Positions 1 through 9,348 of a stretch of 64,000 nt of DNA are shown here, in pieces (position 1 is the stretch's first letter; each line of letters starts with the position of its first letter). The DNA is taken from positions 3,412,501-3,476,500 of the forward strand of contig NZ_CP112998.1 in NCBI RefSeq assembly GCF_026625565.1, written 5' to 3'. The notes under the pieces were generated by a model. The model searched no databases, was not told the DNA's origin, and worked only from the letters and a program-made list of their open reading frames with translations. Position numbers and translations under genes: made by a program. This DNA is from Dyadobacter pollutisoli. GTDB lineage: Bacteria > Bacteroidota > Bacteroidia > Cytophagales > Spirosomataceae.

Positions 1-192
1 TTTTTGACGGAAATACGGATTTCACACTCCTGCAAGCTGCTTGCCGGCACGGAAATGTCGGTTACTGAGATTTGCTATGAAAGTGGGTTTCATAACTGGT
101 CCAATTTCAGCAAGCATTTCAAAACGATTATGCTTATGTCCCCTATGAAATACAGAAGGAGCAATCGGAGATATATTCAAAAAAGCAATTGA
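1..192 (+). CDS. AraC-family regulator, C-terminal HTH fragment (5' end outside window)
   Basis: The reading frame is open from the first base and ends at a TGA at 190-192, so only the last 63 residues of the protein are seen. They show the second helix-turn-helix of an AraC/XylS DNA-binding domain: the RISHSCKLL helix, then 'SVTEICYESGFHNWSNFSKHFK', split here as SVTEICYESGF and NWSNFSKHFK, and a terminal MSPMKYRR, the usual 'tP..YR' end. AraC proteins bind promoter DNA as transcription activators. The gene converges with the TonB receptor that ends 10 bases downstream on the other strand. The effector domain and target are not visible, so its regulon is unknown. Confidence 0.9.
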   Translation, partial: FLTEIRISHSCKLLAGTEMSVTEICYESGFHNWSNFSKHFKTIMLMSPMKYRRSNRRYIQKSN

Positions 193-201
193 GATGACAC
201 C

Positions 202-2394
202 CTAGAAACTCTTCCGCAAAGTCACTTTCACATTCCTTCCCACTGCGCTGATGCCGCTTGCAAATACGCGATAGTTGCGATCCAGGATGTTTTCGAATGC
301 CAACTGGGCTGACAGCTGACGGGGTAGCCTGACCGAACCAGCGAAATTGAGCGTCCACCATGATGGCATGCCGTCCGGGGTTGCATACAATTCATTATCC
401 TCGGTCCCCAGTCGGTAATCCTTGATCCTTTTCCATCCGTTATATTCAGAAAAAACCGCTAGCCGTAGGCTTTTGTGCTGATATTCCACGCTGGTACAGC
501 CAAACAAGGGAGGAATATGGTCCAGTGGGGACCTATCATTCACTGCCAGTATCCGGCCGTAAGTATAATTCAATACACTGCTAACCAGCACACTGGGCAA
601 CGGCCTGAACCGTAACGTCAGATTCGCACCCCGAATGGCCGCACGCTGCTTATTCTGGGTTGAAAGCACCTGGCTCAGCACGTCCTGGTACATAATCTGG
701 GATTTTCCTTCGAATGTGCCAGGCGAAACGGTAATTGCATTTCTCAGCCAGGAATTGAAAACCCTGATTTCAAAAGATAATTTATCCGTTATACCCTGCT
801 CAACGGAAATTTCGACGTTGGTCAAATATTCAGGTTTGAGATCCGGATTAGGCACGATCAATGTCCCTGGGGCAGATTCAAAAACTTTGCCCACATCATC
901 TAAATTAGGTGCCCTGAACCCAGTTGCGGTTGCAACCCGGACCCTGGTCGCAGCCGCAGCCGACCACACCAGCCCCAGCTGTCCGGTAAGTGAACCATTG
1001 CGCTGGACAACTTTTTCATAGGGAAACGGAAAATAGGTTTTGTCCCGAAAATGCGCCTGCAATCCGACATAAGAATAGCGAAGGCCTGCATCGACGACCA
1101 GCTTATTACCAACTGTCCAACGGTCGGTTGCATAGGCTGCCAGCCAGTACATCCGGTTCCGGCCGTCGGGGTAACGTGTGGCTGCCGCCGAAACAGTCTG
1201 CTTTTCGATGTCCCTTGACTGCGCCGTCGATCGCACGCCATTGGCGATGGCTTCTGCTCCTGCATACAGCACATGGTTTTTCAGCGTCTTCTGGGCGTCA
1301 ATGTTTACGCTCAGGGCCGTCACATCCTCTATTTGGCTGATCAGGTTTTTATTGTTGAATTTACGGGTATTCCTGCTTTCTTCCAGCTTTTGATAAGCCG
1401 TCGTGACACTCAGCTGGTCATTGCCTCCGTGATTGGTCAGATGCAGTTTGTAAGACGCCAGCATCCGCTTTTCCGGTCCATAGGACCATTCAGCATAGCC
1501 CGGTTTCTCCACGGTACCCTGCGTTAAACGGTCGTAGCGGTTGACATTGCCTGAGGTAGAACGTTGAAAATTCAATCCATGAGTAACATTGGCAGACGGA
1601 CGATAAGTAAGCTTTTGCAGGATATCCAGTTGCTTGTATCCCGATCCTACCTGAACATTCTCCTTCTTGTTGAGCTCAACAATATCCTTGCCCTCTTTTC
1701 TTGTCACAAAAAACGATTTTTTACCAAAATCAGGGTACTCCTGCCGCCTGTTGTGGCCCTGCCGGATATCGCCAAAATCAGAATACGTGACGCCTGTCAG
1801 CAGCGCTATTTTCTTAAATCCTAAATTGGCGGAGACGTGCTGCGTATATTCATTGCTGCCGGATGCATAACGGCTGAATGCAGCCACTTTCAATCTGGAA
1901 CTTTCCGGCGAAAACAGCTCGGGTTCCCTCGTCCAGAAGCTAATAACCCCGCCCATTGCGTCGCTACCATACAAAACCGACGCCGGCCCAAAGAGCACCT
2001 CGATGTCGGAGAGTACGCTCTGGTCGGTACGAAGCACATTTTGTAAATGCCCACCGCGGTAGATGGCGTTGTTCATCCTTACCCCGTCCATCACCAGCTG
2101 GATGCGGTTTGCCTCAAAGCCACGCAACACCGGGCTACCTCCTCCACCCTGGCTTTTTTGATAAAATACCTGCCCCGATTTTACCAGCGCCTCGGCCGTA
2201 TTGGGGCTAGCTGTAACAATCAGGTCGTTTTGGCTGATTTTGGTCACCTGGTAAGGAAGCTTGCTCCTGGATTCTCCAAATTTGTTTGCAACGACAACCA
2301 CCTGATCAAGCTGCACGCTGTCCAAAACTGGCGATTGACCATTGACAACCTGCGTGAAAAAACAGCTGACGGCAGCCATGTAAAAACACTTCAT
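202..2394 (-). CDS. TonB-dependent outer-membrane receptor, haem/haemoglobin type
   Basis: A 730-residue protein with an N-terminal signal peptide (cleavage near VNGQS), a plug domain at roughly residues 45-155 and a 22-strand-type barrel ending in Phe, as outer-membrane barrels do. The plug holds PVLRGFEANRI, VMDGVRMNNAIYRGGHL and YGSDAMGGV, which are characteristic of the TonB-dependent haemoglobin/transferrin/lactoferrin receptor family, and the barrel has the ATGFRAPNLDDVGKVFE segment. Such receptors bind a ligand at the cell surface and import it using TonB energy; haem or a haemoprotein is the likeliest ligand, by family only. There is no CarboxypepD-like N-terminal domain, unlike SusC-type receptors. 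It converges with an AraC-type regulator and no haem-handling genes lie next to it. Confidence 0.88.
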   Translation of the reverse strand: MKCFYMAAVSCFFTQVVNGQSPVLDSVQLDQVVVVANKFGESRSKLPYQVTKISQNDLIVTASPNTAEALVKSGQVFYQKSQGGGGSPVLRGFEANRIQLVMDGVRMNNAIYRGGHLQNVLRTDQSVLSDIEVLFGPASVLYGSDAMGGVISFWTREPELFSPESSRLKVAAFSRYASGSNEYTQHVSANLGFKKIALLTGVTYSDFGDIRQGHNRRQEYPDFGKKSFFVTRKEGKDIVELNKKENVQVGSGYKQLDILQKLTYRPSANVTHGLNFQRSTSGNVNRYDRLTQGTVEKPGYAEWSYGPEKRMLASYKLHLTNHGGNDQLSVTTAYQKLEESRNTRKFNNKNLISQIEDVTALSVNIDAQKTLKNHVLYAGAEAIANGVRSTAQSRDIEKQTVSAAATRYPDGRNRMYWLAAYATDRWTVGNKLVVDAGLRYSYVGLQAHFRDKTYFPFPYEKVVQRNGSLTGQLGLVWSAAAATRVRVATATGFRAPNLDDVGKVFESAPGTLIVPNPDLKPEYLTNVEISVEQGITDKLSFEIRVFNSWLRNAITVSPGTFEGKSQIMYQDVLSQVLSTQNKQRAAIRGANLTLRFRPLPSVLVSSVLNYTYGRILAVNDRSPLDHIPPLFGCTSVEYQHKSLRLAVFSEYNGWKRIKDYRLGTEDNELYATPDGMPSWWTLNFAGSVRLPRQLSAQLAFENILDRNYRVFASGISAVGRNVKVTLRKSF

Positions 2395-2466
2395 ATAAAA
2401 AAATATTTTGGCTCAGAAACTAGACAATAGATTTATTAAACCCCCTGCGGTATGTATTTGCGGAGT

Positions 2467-5400
2467 TTACTGCACCACTACCCTTTTAAACTCCATATAA
2501 TCCTTGCTTTTGATCAGTACGATGTAAATACCAGCGGATAGCTTATTGGTTGGCAACTCTTTTTTCTGTACAAACTCCCCTTTGTAAATCTCCTTTCCAG
2601 TCTGGTCGAAAAGTGTAAAAATCACAGGCGTCCCCAGGTTGGATTCTATCGTCAGAGGCGCCTTGCTGCTCACCGGTACCGGGTATACATTGAATTGTGC
2701 GCCGGAATCCCTGACAAATACGGCAACGATCCTTGAATAGAACGGCGACTTGTTATTCCCAACCAGCCTAAGCCGGTAATAAACCCAGCCCGCAGGTACT
2801 TTACGGTCAACAAATTGATAACGGCTGCGGTCGCCACTTTCAGAAAGCGTTTTGTAAATGGTCTCATTCCAGTTGATACCGTCATGACTTTTCATCAGTT
2901 CATAGCTGGCGCTTTCATTGTCTTCTGAAACATGCCAATTCAGTAACACTTCATTTTTCACTGTCGAAACAGCCTCGAAGCTAATAAGCCGAAGGGGTAA
3001 GGGGTTCTGGCTTTTGATCACAAACTGACTGAAACTGGTAATGTTACAGCCTGAGCCGAAGTTGATCGTGTCCGCATCGGAAGAAGCTGCCGTGCAAATG
3101 CTTTCCCAATTACCGAGGTCTTCGTTGGAGCCCCGCTTAAAGAGAGTCAAACCACTGGCCTCCTGTTCCCCGAGGCCCTTACCGGAGAATTTCATTTGGT
3201 TCAATGGGCCGAAGGTTTGGTTCACGCCATAGTTGCGTACCACCCAGTATTGTTTATAATAATTTCCTGTGCCAGGCAGTACATTGGGATAGCCGTCGAG
3301 CCTGCTTACCAGCAGTTCACCATCCGGATAAGGTTGTCCGGCAGAAAAGTCAAGTTTCAGGCCGGTTCCCGTAAAGTCAAACATTCCTGCTGTGTTTACA
3401 CTGCTGATGCGGAACGAAGTGCCCGTTGCTATCGGCGCGGTTGAGTTTATGAATAAGCCGGGCGATACGCTGATGGATTTCCCCTCACCGAAAGTGGGGA
3501 CCAATGTCCTTGATTCGGGATCGTACTGGTTAAATTGGTAATAGCTAATCAGCGCCTGCTCCTGCGTCACATCCCGGGGGATAATGTGCATTTTTTCCCT
3601 GATCTGGTCGCGGCTGAGCACAGCATTGTAAAACCTTACCTCTTCAATCTCTAAATTGGCGTTTCTGCTTCCTACGCCGGTGTTCTTACGGTCTGTACCC
3701 AGGTCCCATGATCTGGTTGTAAAATCAATTTTGGCATACGAGCCCGAATTGGTAAAACGGTGAGAAACCCCATTGACGTAAAGAATACATTCGGTACCGT
3801 TGACGACCATGGCAACATGCGACCACTTGTCGGCAGGCAGCACAAGCCCGGATCTCTCCCAATAACCGTGATTATTCCACATATACCCCAACGAATTATT
3901 CCCTTCATTAAAGAAAAGGCCGCTGCGGCTGTCGTCCTGAACGATGATCCCTGAGTAGTCTTTCTGGATTCCCTTGGGTTTAACCCAGGCCATAAACGTT
4001 ATGGTATTGTTGGCACTGCCCAGCGAAGGCATTGGAGAAATAGACACATAACTGTCAGGATCGGTCAGGTCCAGTGATTTTCCTGCGAGCGTATCGGGCT
4101 CACAGGCCGTTTGCCTGGCCATAATCTTGATCGTTTTGGTATCCGAGCCATAGGCGTTGGAAACGGTGAGTGTTGCCGTATGTTCCCCTGCCGTTGTAAA
4201 TAGTACCTCAGGATCGCGCACAGTTGCAGATGAAGGAGAACCGGTGGGGAAAGACCATTGATAAGTAAGGTCTTTATCATCGGCCACCGAGTAGCTATTA
4301 AACTGGATAGGCCCCTCGCAAGTCCTCACAGACTGCTGCCTGACCCACGGACCGGCGATAGGTGGTGCGCTGGTGATCAACGGTGCTTCCCAGATCCCCA
4401 AATTGCCGGCCAGCCGCAGCTTTCCTTTTTTGAAAAAAGGCCTGGTGAATCCCGGGTTAAACCCGAACGGTAAACCATCGCTGTAGTTGGTCCAATCCGC
4501 CATGTCATTATCGCGGTAATAAACACTGGCACCTGGCTGCACACCGGTTAGGTAAAGCCCTCCATTGGTGCCTGGATGCCAGACCAGGGAATTGAACGTC
4601 CTCCCTGCCAGCGTAGCAGTGGTGAGTTTTGTCCAGCTCCCGCCCGAGTCCATGGTTTTATAAATATCATTTGAAACCAGGATGACCAGTTCATTTTCAT
4701 TCTCAGGGTTTACCGCCAGGTCCGTGCGGTAATATTGGTAGGTCTTTGGCAATGATAACTTTGCAAAGGTGGTACCATTATCGCTGCTTTTATATATGCC
4801 ACCATTGGTACTCACGTAGATCACTGCGGGATTGCTTCTTGGAATTTCCACCCGCCATGTTTTTTCGGCAAAATCATAAAGCGCAGTATACGACCCTCCC
4901 GCATCAACGCTTTTCCACAGCTGGTTATCCCTCGTCAGGAAAATCGTGTTGAAATACTGCGGGTGATAAACTACCTCGCCGTTGTAGGCCCCGTAACCTT
5001 CCTGGTTGGGATACATAGAAAAAGCTGGGCCCCGGACGGACTGCCCACCGATCGAACCAGGGATTGTCCTGGGCCCTACGTCTTTGAAAGCAGCCAGCTT
5101 GTCTGCAGGCTGAATGACCACCCCGGTAGCCTCTTCAGCTCCGCCCAAACGAACACTTTTTCCTACCGGATAATTTTGGTACAATGCAGTATTACCATTA
5201 TGGTACCTTCCGCCAACCATCAGGTCTTCGTTCCAACCCTGGTCAAAGCCCCAAAAATCAGAAGCAAAGATCCCGCTGTTACTGGAATGTGCATTGGCCT
5301 GATCAGTAAAATAGTCTGTCGAATAGGTAAACCCACCGTCCGTGGCAACCCAGGTATAGTTTCCGCGGATTTTGATGCATTGTACATCCGGGTGAATGCG

Positions 5401-6675
5401 AAATGGCCCGGCGTACCCTCCTATTGCTGTATGAGTAACACCTCCGTCGGTGGACTTGAACAAGGTGGTCGTGCCAGTAAAAACAATATTTGCATCGGAA
5501 GGGGAAACCTCGATATCCAGGTCATAGTAGCCCTGGCCATTGTTCATCCCCCAATTTGTGCTGCTACCCGTGGCAACCGTACTCCAACTGGCACCACCAT
5601 CCGTACTTTTAAACAGGTACGGCTGTCCGCCAGCGGTGCCATTGAGCGAGACGATATAGAGCACATTGGCATTCGACCGGCTCGCCGACAGCCTCGCGCC
5701 AGAGCACACAAACCCGTCGAGCCCGGTGGTCACTGGTGTGAACGAAGCGCCGCCATCGGCCGATTTATGGAATTGCAGGTTTTTTGAAACAGTTTCCTGT
5801 ACACATACATAAACACCATCAGCATCATTGGGGTGAAAATCAATGTCATAGACCGTTGCAGAGAGCACCCGTGCCCAGTTGACTCCCTGATCTATCGACC
5901 GGTAGAGGCCATCAGATGTTGCGACATAAATAATATTGGAGTTCGAAGGATTGAATTTGACCTCATTGACATCCAGCCCGGCAAACGAACGGAGCTGTGT
6001 CCAGGTTACACCACCATCGCTACTTTTGAGAAGGACCGATCCTTTGCAGACCAAAACCAAATTCGGGTCCGACCCACTGACAGAAATACCCTGAATTGAG
6101 CTCCTGGCCAAATCTTTCGATACAAAAGTCCAGCTCTGTCCCTTGTCGATCGTTTTAAAGATCCCACCGGTTTCAGTCCCGGCATAAAGAATAGACTCAT
6201 TACTTGGGGCAACATCAAAAGCGTAAATATTGACCTGCCAGGGCACCTCTTTCCCGAGATCTGAACTACCCTCTGCTTCAAATGTATTCATTGGCCCAAT
6301 CACGGTCCACGTGGCCGCGCCGACCCGGTTGTTACCCTTGCTCCGGGCCGCGGGATTGATCTGTTGCGACTCGGAAGCGGCCATCCTCTCAAAATCTACC
6401 CGGCCATCTTCCTTCACAAAGGATGCCACCGCCCTTCTCCACCTTTTATAGGCCCGAAAATAGTTATCCTTCACAAACGGCCTGGCGCTGTAATAGTTTT
6501 CCAATGCCGCATCAATCTCATATACATTAATCTGATCTTGTGCCTTGTACATCAATGCCGCCCAGGAAGGCGCAGCGTCTTCCAGGGGTAAAGGACATAT
6601 CGGAGAATTCGCCCCTTGGCCATAGGCTGTAAAACACATTAAACATAGAAAAGACAAACGTAAATAGTTCCTCAT
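2467..6675 (-). CDS. Large secreted T9SS protein with BNR/sortilin-like repeats, PKD and LamG domains
   Basis: A 1402-residue protein. Order of parts: signal peptide 1-20 (ends AYGQG); a long run of beta-propeller repeats of the BNR/VPS10 kind from about 120 to 850, seen as repeated 'GGIFKTIDKGQSW', 'GLYRSIDQGVNW' and 'FKSTDGGASW' units; a PKD domain near 860-930 (DLTYQWSFPTGSPSS, TATLTVSNAYG); a concanavalin/LamG domain near 945-1110; and a type A T9SS sorting domain at about 1328-1402 (VYPVPVS start, GIYIVLI, VVVQ end). Family knowledge says the C-terminal domain directs export by the type IX system and anchoring or release at the cell surface. BNR propellers occur in sialidase-, xyloglucanase- and sortilin-like proteins, but I see no catalytic signature that picks one. 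It may be an adhesin or a glycan-binding enzyme. Confidence 0.88.
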   Translation of the reverse strand: MRNYLRLSFLCLMCFTAYGQGANSPICPLPLEDAAPSWAALMYKAQDQINVYEIDAALENYYSARPFVKDNYFRAYKRWRRAVASFVKEDGRVDFERMAASESQQINPAARSKGNNRVGAATWTVIGPMNTFEAEGSSDLGKEVPWQVNIYAFDVAPSNESILYAGTETGGIFKTIDKGQSWTFVSKDLARSSIQGISVSGSDPNLVLVCKGSVLLKSSDGGVTWTQLRSFAGLDVNEVKFNPSNSNIIYVATSDGLYRSIDQGVNWARVLSATVYDIDFHPNDADGVYVCVQETVSKNLQFHKSADGGASFTPVTTGLDGFVCSGARLSASRSNANVLYIVSLNGTAGGQPYLFKSTDGGASWSTVATGSSTNWGMNNGQGYYDLDIEVSPSDANIVFTGTTTLFKSTDGGVTHTAIGGYAGPFRIHPDVQCIKIRGNYTWVATDGGFTYSTDYFTDQANAHSSNSGIFASDFWGFDQGWNEDLMVGGRYHNGNTALYQNYPVGKSVRLGGAEEATGVVIQPADKLAAFKDVGPRTIPGSIGGQSVRGPAFSMYPNQEGYGAYNGEVVYHPQYFNTIFLTRDNQLWKSVDAGGSYTALYDFAEKTWRVEIPRSNPAVIYVSTNGGIYKSSDNGTTFAKLSLPKTYQYYRTDLAVNPENENELVILVSNDIYKTMDSGGSWTKLTTATLAGRTFNSLVWHPGTNGGLYLTGVQPGASVYYRDNDMADWTNYSDGLPFGFNPGFTRPFFKKGKLRLAGNLGIWEAPLITSAPPIAGPWVRQQSVRTCEGPIQFNSYSVADDKDLTYQWSFPTGSPSSATVRDPEVLFTTAGEHTATLTVSNAYGSDTKTIKIMARQTACEPDTLAGKSLDLTDPDSYVSISPMPSLGSANNTITFMAWVKPKGIQKDYSGIIVQDDSRSGLFFNEGNNSLGYMWNNHGYWERSGLVLPADKWSHVAMVVNGTECILYVNGVSHRFTNSGSYAKIDFTTRSWDLGTDRKNTGVGSRNANLEIEEVRFYNAVLSRDQIREKMHIIPRDVTQEQALISYYQFNQYDPESRTLVPTFGEGKSISVSPGLFINSTAPIATGTSFRISSVNTAGMFDFTGTGLKLDFSAGQPYPDGELLVSRLDGYPNVLPGTGNYYKQYWVVRNYGVNQTFGPLNQMKFSGKGLGEQEASGLTLFKRGSNEDLGNWESICTAASSDADTINFGSGCNITSFSQFVIKSQNPLPLRLISFEAVSTVKNEVLLNWHVSEDNESASYELMKSHDGINWNETIYKTLSESGDRSRYQFVDRKVPAGWVYYRLRLVGNNKSPFYSRIVAVFVRDSGAQFNVYPVPVSSKAPLTIESNLGTPVIFTLFDQTGKEIYKGEFVQKKELPTNKLSAGIYIVLIKSKDYMEFKRVVVQ

Positions 6676-6865
6676 ACCACATTGATTTACAGTAAAATTT
6701 GATACTTTTCAACACAGCATGTTTACACTGCCGATTCGCACCGGCACTCATACTGCAGATTTTTTCTAAAAATTTGAATAGGACAAATCTCAGATATGTT
6801 TCGGCGTTGCGCCTCTGATATTCTTTCGACTTTATCTGTTATTTTAACAGGCCTGGACAAGTAAG

Positions 6866-8848
6866 TTACATCCCGACGATCCGCAGAACTTGTCCTCCTC
6901 CGGAAGCGAGGTGAACCTCCAATGTTTCCCCATTCTTCACCTGCTGGGTTTTCCTTGTTAAATTATTGGGGTTTTCAACTGCATCAGCTGCATCCGAATA
7001 AACTTCGGCCATGTGGTTACCCTCGCTCAAAAAATCCAGCTTGATCTTTAAGCTCCTGGCCTTGCTGTTGTTCAATGTTCCTACGTACCATTCCTTACCC
7101 CTTCGTCGTGCTATCGTAATGGTTTCGCCCAATTCTGCATTCAAAACCCTGGTTTCGTCCCACGTTGTCGGGATTTTCCGCAGAAAATCAAAGCCGGGCT
7201 GCCCTTCATATGCTGCGGGAAAATCAGCAAGCATTTGCAGGTAACTTTCCAACACCACGTACATTGCCAGCATGTGACAACGGGTGCCGATCATAAATGG
7301 GCGAACATAATGTGTTTTGAACTGTTCCGGTTTTACAGCCCGGAAACCACCCAGGTGATAATCGCTGGCCCCTGCCAGCAATCGTGTAAAGGCTATGTCC
7401 AGGTCATGTTCTGGACTGATGCCGGCCTCCAGCCATTTGTTGTTCTCGTAATTCAATGTCCCTTCCCGCGTAAATTCATTGGGGTAGGTCCTGCTGAGCC
7501 CGGTTGGCTTAAACGAGCCATGGAATTGAATAAAGAGCTTATGTGCTGCAGCCCGGCTAAGAATCTCCTCCTGGATTTTCACCATTTCCTGATCGTCCCT
7601 ATCCATAAAATCGACCATCATTCCTTTGATACCCCATTTTTCAAACTGAGAAAAAGCGGCTTCCAGTTGCGGGTATAGCGCACGCCAATGCACCCATACG
7701 TGTATACCTACGCCCTTTTGCTTGGCATAGTCACAGATCTGCTGCATGTCCAGCGATGGTATTGTTTTCGTGACGTCAGAATAAGTACCTGGATCCCCAA
7801 AACCGGGTCCGTTGGTCGGGTACCAGGGAACACCGCCGTAACCGATCACTGAATGGTATTCGATGTTGTTCCGGGCACAGAAATCGATATAATACTTATT
7901 AGTTTCAAAATTTACCCCGGGTGAGAACGTGGTGTCAGGTACTACATCACCATTCCACCAATGGAAAGACGTTTTTCCGGGTTTGAGCCAGCTCAGATCT
8001 TTTATTTCGGTGGGTTCATTCAGGCTTGTGAGCATGTTCGACTCAATCAGCGCACCGATCCTGTCGCTGACGAGCATAACCCGCCACGGCGTCCTGTGCG
8101 GCAGTACTGCTTTCACTTTCACATCCTGCTGCCCTGGAAGGGGTGAAAGTTGGCTTTTGAGCCTGCCATTGACCTTGGTCAGGTACATTCCCGCATAGTC
8201 CCGCAAACTAGCTTCCGTAATGGCCATGTATATTTTTCCGGGAAATTCGATTAAGGCGGGCATGTCCATCAGCTTTTTTTCAGGCAATTCGCTTAGCAAA
8301 AACTTCTGGTATAACCCTTCATGACTGCTCACATAGTTGTCGAAATGCAGACTGATAATTCTGGGGTTACCAGCAACATTGAACCAGGTATTTTCATCAA
8401 TTAAAGAGTACTCCTTCCAGTTTTCCTGCGTGGGAAATTCATAACGCATCGCTAAGCCATCATCAAACGCGCGCACAATGAGGTTTACCCTTCTCGCCTT
8501 TTCACCCGACTCAACCAAGGGGATCAATGCTTGCCGATGGACGTCACGGACCGTTTTAGCCTTTCCAACGGGCAGTTCATATGTGTCGTCCACAGTGCTG
8601 AATACTGGCCTTAGTATTTTCAAACCGGCCCCGAAACGGTCACCATCTTTAAAGTCCAGGCTTAACCCCGAATCGTCAACAAGTACTTTCCCCTTGTAAA
8701 TCACCCGGTATAGCGGCTTCTGGGCAACAAACCTCAGTTCGTAAACCAGCGTGCCGTCGGGAGACTTAAGTGTTACTTTGGTTTGTGCAAAAAGGGACAG
8801 CCCAATACACAAAAACATGGCCAACAATATTACACGCCTATAAATCAT
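6866..8848 (-). CDS. Glycoside hydrolase family 97 (alpha-glucosidase/alpha-galactosidase, SusB-like)
   Basis: A 660-residue enzyme if started at the ATG at 8848, chosen because it gives a clean signal peptide (MIYRRVILLAMFLCIGLSLF, then AQ); the frame stays open 22 codons further up. The N-terminal beta-sandwich begins TKVTLKSPDGTLVYELRF, typical of GH97, followed by a TIM barrel with YHSVIGYGGVPWYPTNGPG, GVGIHVWVHWRA, KGMMVDFMDRDDQEMV and FIQFHGSFKPTGL, and a C-terminal sheet domain (RRRGKEWYVGTLNN). GH97 enzymes cleave alpha-glucosides (inverting, SusB) or alpha-galactosides (retaining). The Asp-rich MVDFMDRDDQ strand fits the retaining group, but I cannot settle this by eye. It acts in the periplasm or outer membrane. 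The ECF-cassette flanks R1 and R2 lie 157-304 bp upstream, so it may once have belonged to a sigma-driven polysaccharide locus. Confidence 0.9.
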   Translation of the reverse strand: MIYRRVILLAMFLCIGLSLFAQTKVTLKSPDGTLVYELRFVAQKPLYRVIYKGKVLVDDSGLSLDFKDGDRFGAGLKILRPVFSTVDDTYELPVGKAKTVRDVHRQALIPLVESGEKARRVNLIVRAFDDGLAMRYEFPTQENWKEYSLIDENTWFNVAGNPRIISLHFDNYVSSHEGLYQKFLLSELPEKKLMDMPALIEFPGKIYMAITEASLRDYAGMYLTKVNGRLKSQLSPLPGQQDVKVKAVLPHRTPWRVMLVSDRIGALIESNMLTSLNEPTEIKDLSWLKPGKTSFHWWNGDVVPDTTFSPGVNFETNKYYIDFCARNNIEYHSVIGYGGVPWYPTNGPGFGDPGTYSDVTKTIPSLDMQQICDYAKQKGVGIHVWVHWRALYPQLEAAFSQFEKWGIKGMMVDFMDRDDQEMVKIQEEILSRAAAHKLFIQFHGSFKPTGLSRTYPNEFTREGTLNYENNKWLEAGISPEHDLDIAFTRLLAGASDYHLGGFRAVKPEQFKTHYVRPFMIGTRCHMLAMYVVLESYLQMLADFPAAYEGQPGFDFLRKIPTTWDETRVLNAELGETITIARRRGKEWYVGTLNNSKARSLKIKLDFLSEGNHMAEVYSDAADAVENPNNLTRKTQQVKNGETLEVHLASGGGQVLRIVGM

Positions 8849-9004
8849 ATCGAAACAAATTTGATCGGTGATGACATTCACAATCCACCTGGTCAGACAA
8901 AACCGGAAAATCAAAGACTTTCAGATTTAAGAAACACCACTTAACTAAATCGGTAGCGAATATGCTTTAATCGAGTTTTCTCATTCTGGGACATTGACCC
9001 TTGA

Positions 9005-9062
9005 TATAAGTCGTTTCAGACCTTCACCTTCCGCAACAAAAAAACAAATTCTTTAAAAATTC
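9005..9062 (-). repeat. R1 element, copy e (sigma 3'-flank element)
   Basis: Aligned on the plus strand with the copy at 23112-23172 it shares ATAA(A/G)TCG, CCGCAACA, AAATTCTT and AAAAATT in the same order with nearly the same spacing. It lies 5 bases from an R2 element. Orientation is given relative to the intact sigma gene on the minus strand. Degenerate, so individual boundaries are approximate. Confidence 0.6.
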
Positions 9063-9066
9063 ATAT

Positions 9067-9152
9067 TAGCGATATTCAATACACAAATAATTCACATTCA
9101 GAAATTGACCCATTGTCGACAAGGAGCAAGTCAATAAAATCGTTTCATTCAT
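9067..9152 (-). repeat. R2 element, copy a (sigma 5'-flank element)
   Basis: Colinear with 15942-16030: TATTCAATA, AATTGAC, TTGTC, GGAGCAAG and GTTTCATT occur in both in the same order, and TATTCAATA to GGAGCAAG is 50 bases here and 51 there. At the other copy the element lies upstream of the intact ECF sigma gene. Here no sigma gene follows and an R1 element begins at once. Confidence 0.6.
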
Positions 9153-9238
9153 GCCCACTAGAACCACAATAATCTCCACAAGTTTTTAGAGCTCAATCTT
9201 TTGATATTGTTCGATGTATTTTTTAACAACTTGATATG

Positions 9239-9268
9239 TTTGTTGTAACAAATGGTCTTGTATCTTTA
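9239..9268 (+). promoter_or_regulatory. Possible Bacteroidota-type promoter for the DUF6454 gene
   Basis: TTTG at 9239-9242 and TATCTTTA at 9261-9268, separated by 18 bases, resemble the Bacteroidota sigma-A pattern TTTG / TAnnTTTG (the last base differs). It sits about 80 bases before the ATG at 9349. Weak by itself. Confidence 0.4.
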
Positions 9269-9348
9269 TAAACTATTACCACTTAAAAAATATACATTTG
9301 AAGTCAAAATGATCATTTTAACCCCTATTCAATTAAAATTTGATATTT

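Larger units (their letters stand above)
8849..9348. other. AT-rich intergenic region between divergent genes, holding an empty sigma-cassette scar
   Basis: No gene is seen in these 500 bases between the GH97 gene (minus) and the DUF6454 gene (plus). The stretch contains one copy each of dispersed elements R1 (9005-9062) and R2 (9067-9152), lying side by side, and a possible promoter for the rightward gene at 9239-9268. Elsewhere in the window R2 and R1 bracket an ECF sigma gene. Confidence 0.7.

Noticed and set aside
4963..5787. 274-codon plus-strand frame
   Set aside because: It is antisense to the T9SS protein gene, which has clear repeats, PKD and sorting domains; the frame is a shadow.
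8849..8914. Alternative upstream start for the GH97 gene (22 more codons)
   Set aside because: The extra residues put charged sequence before the signal peptide, whereas the ATG at 8848 gives a clean one.
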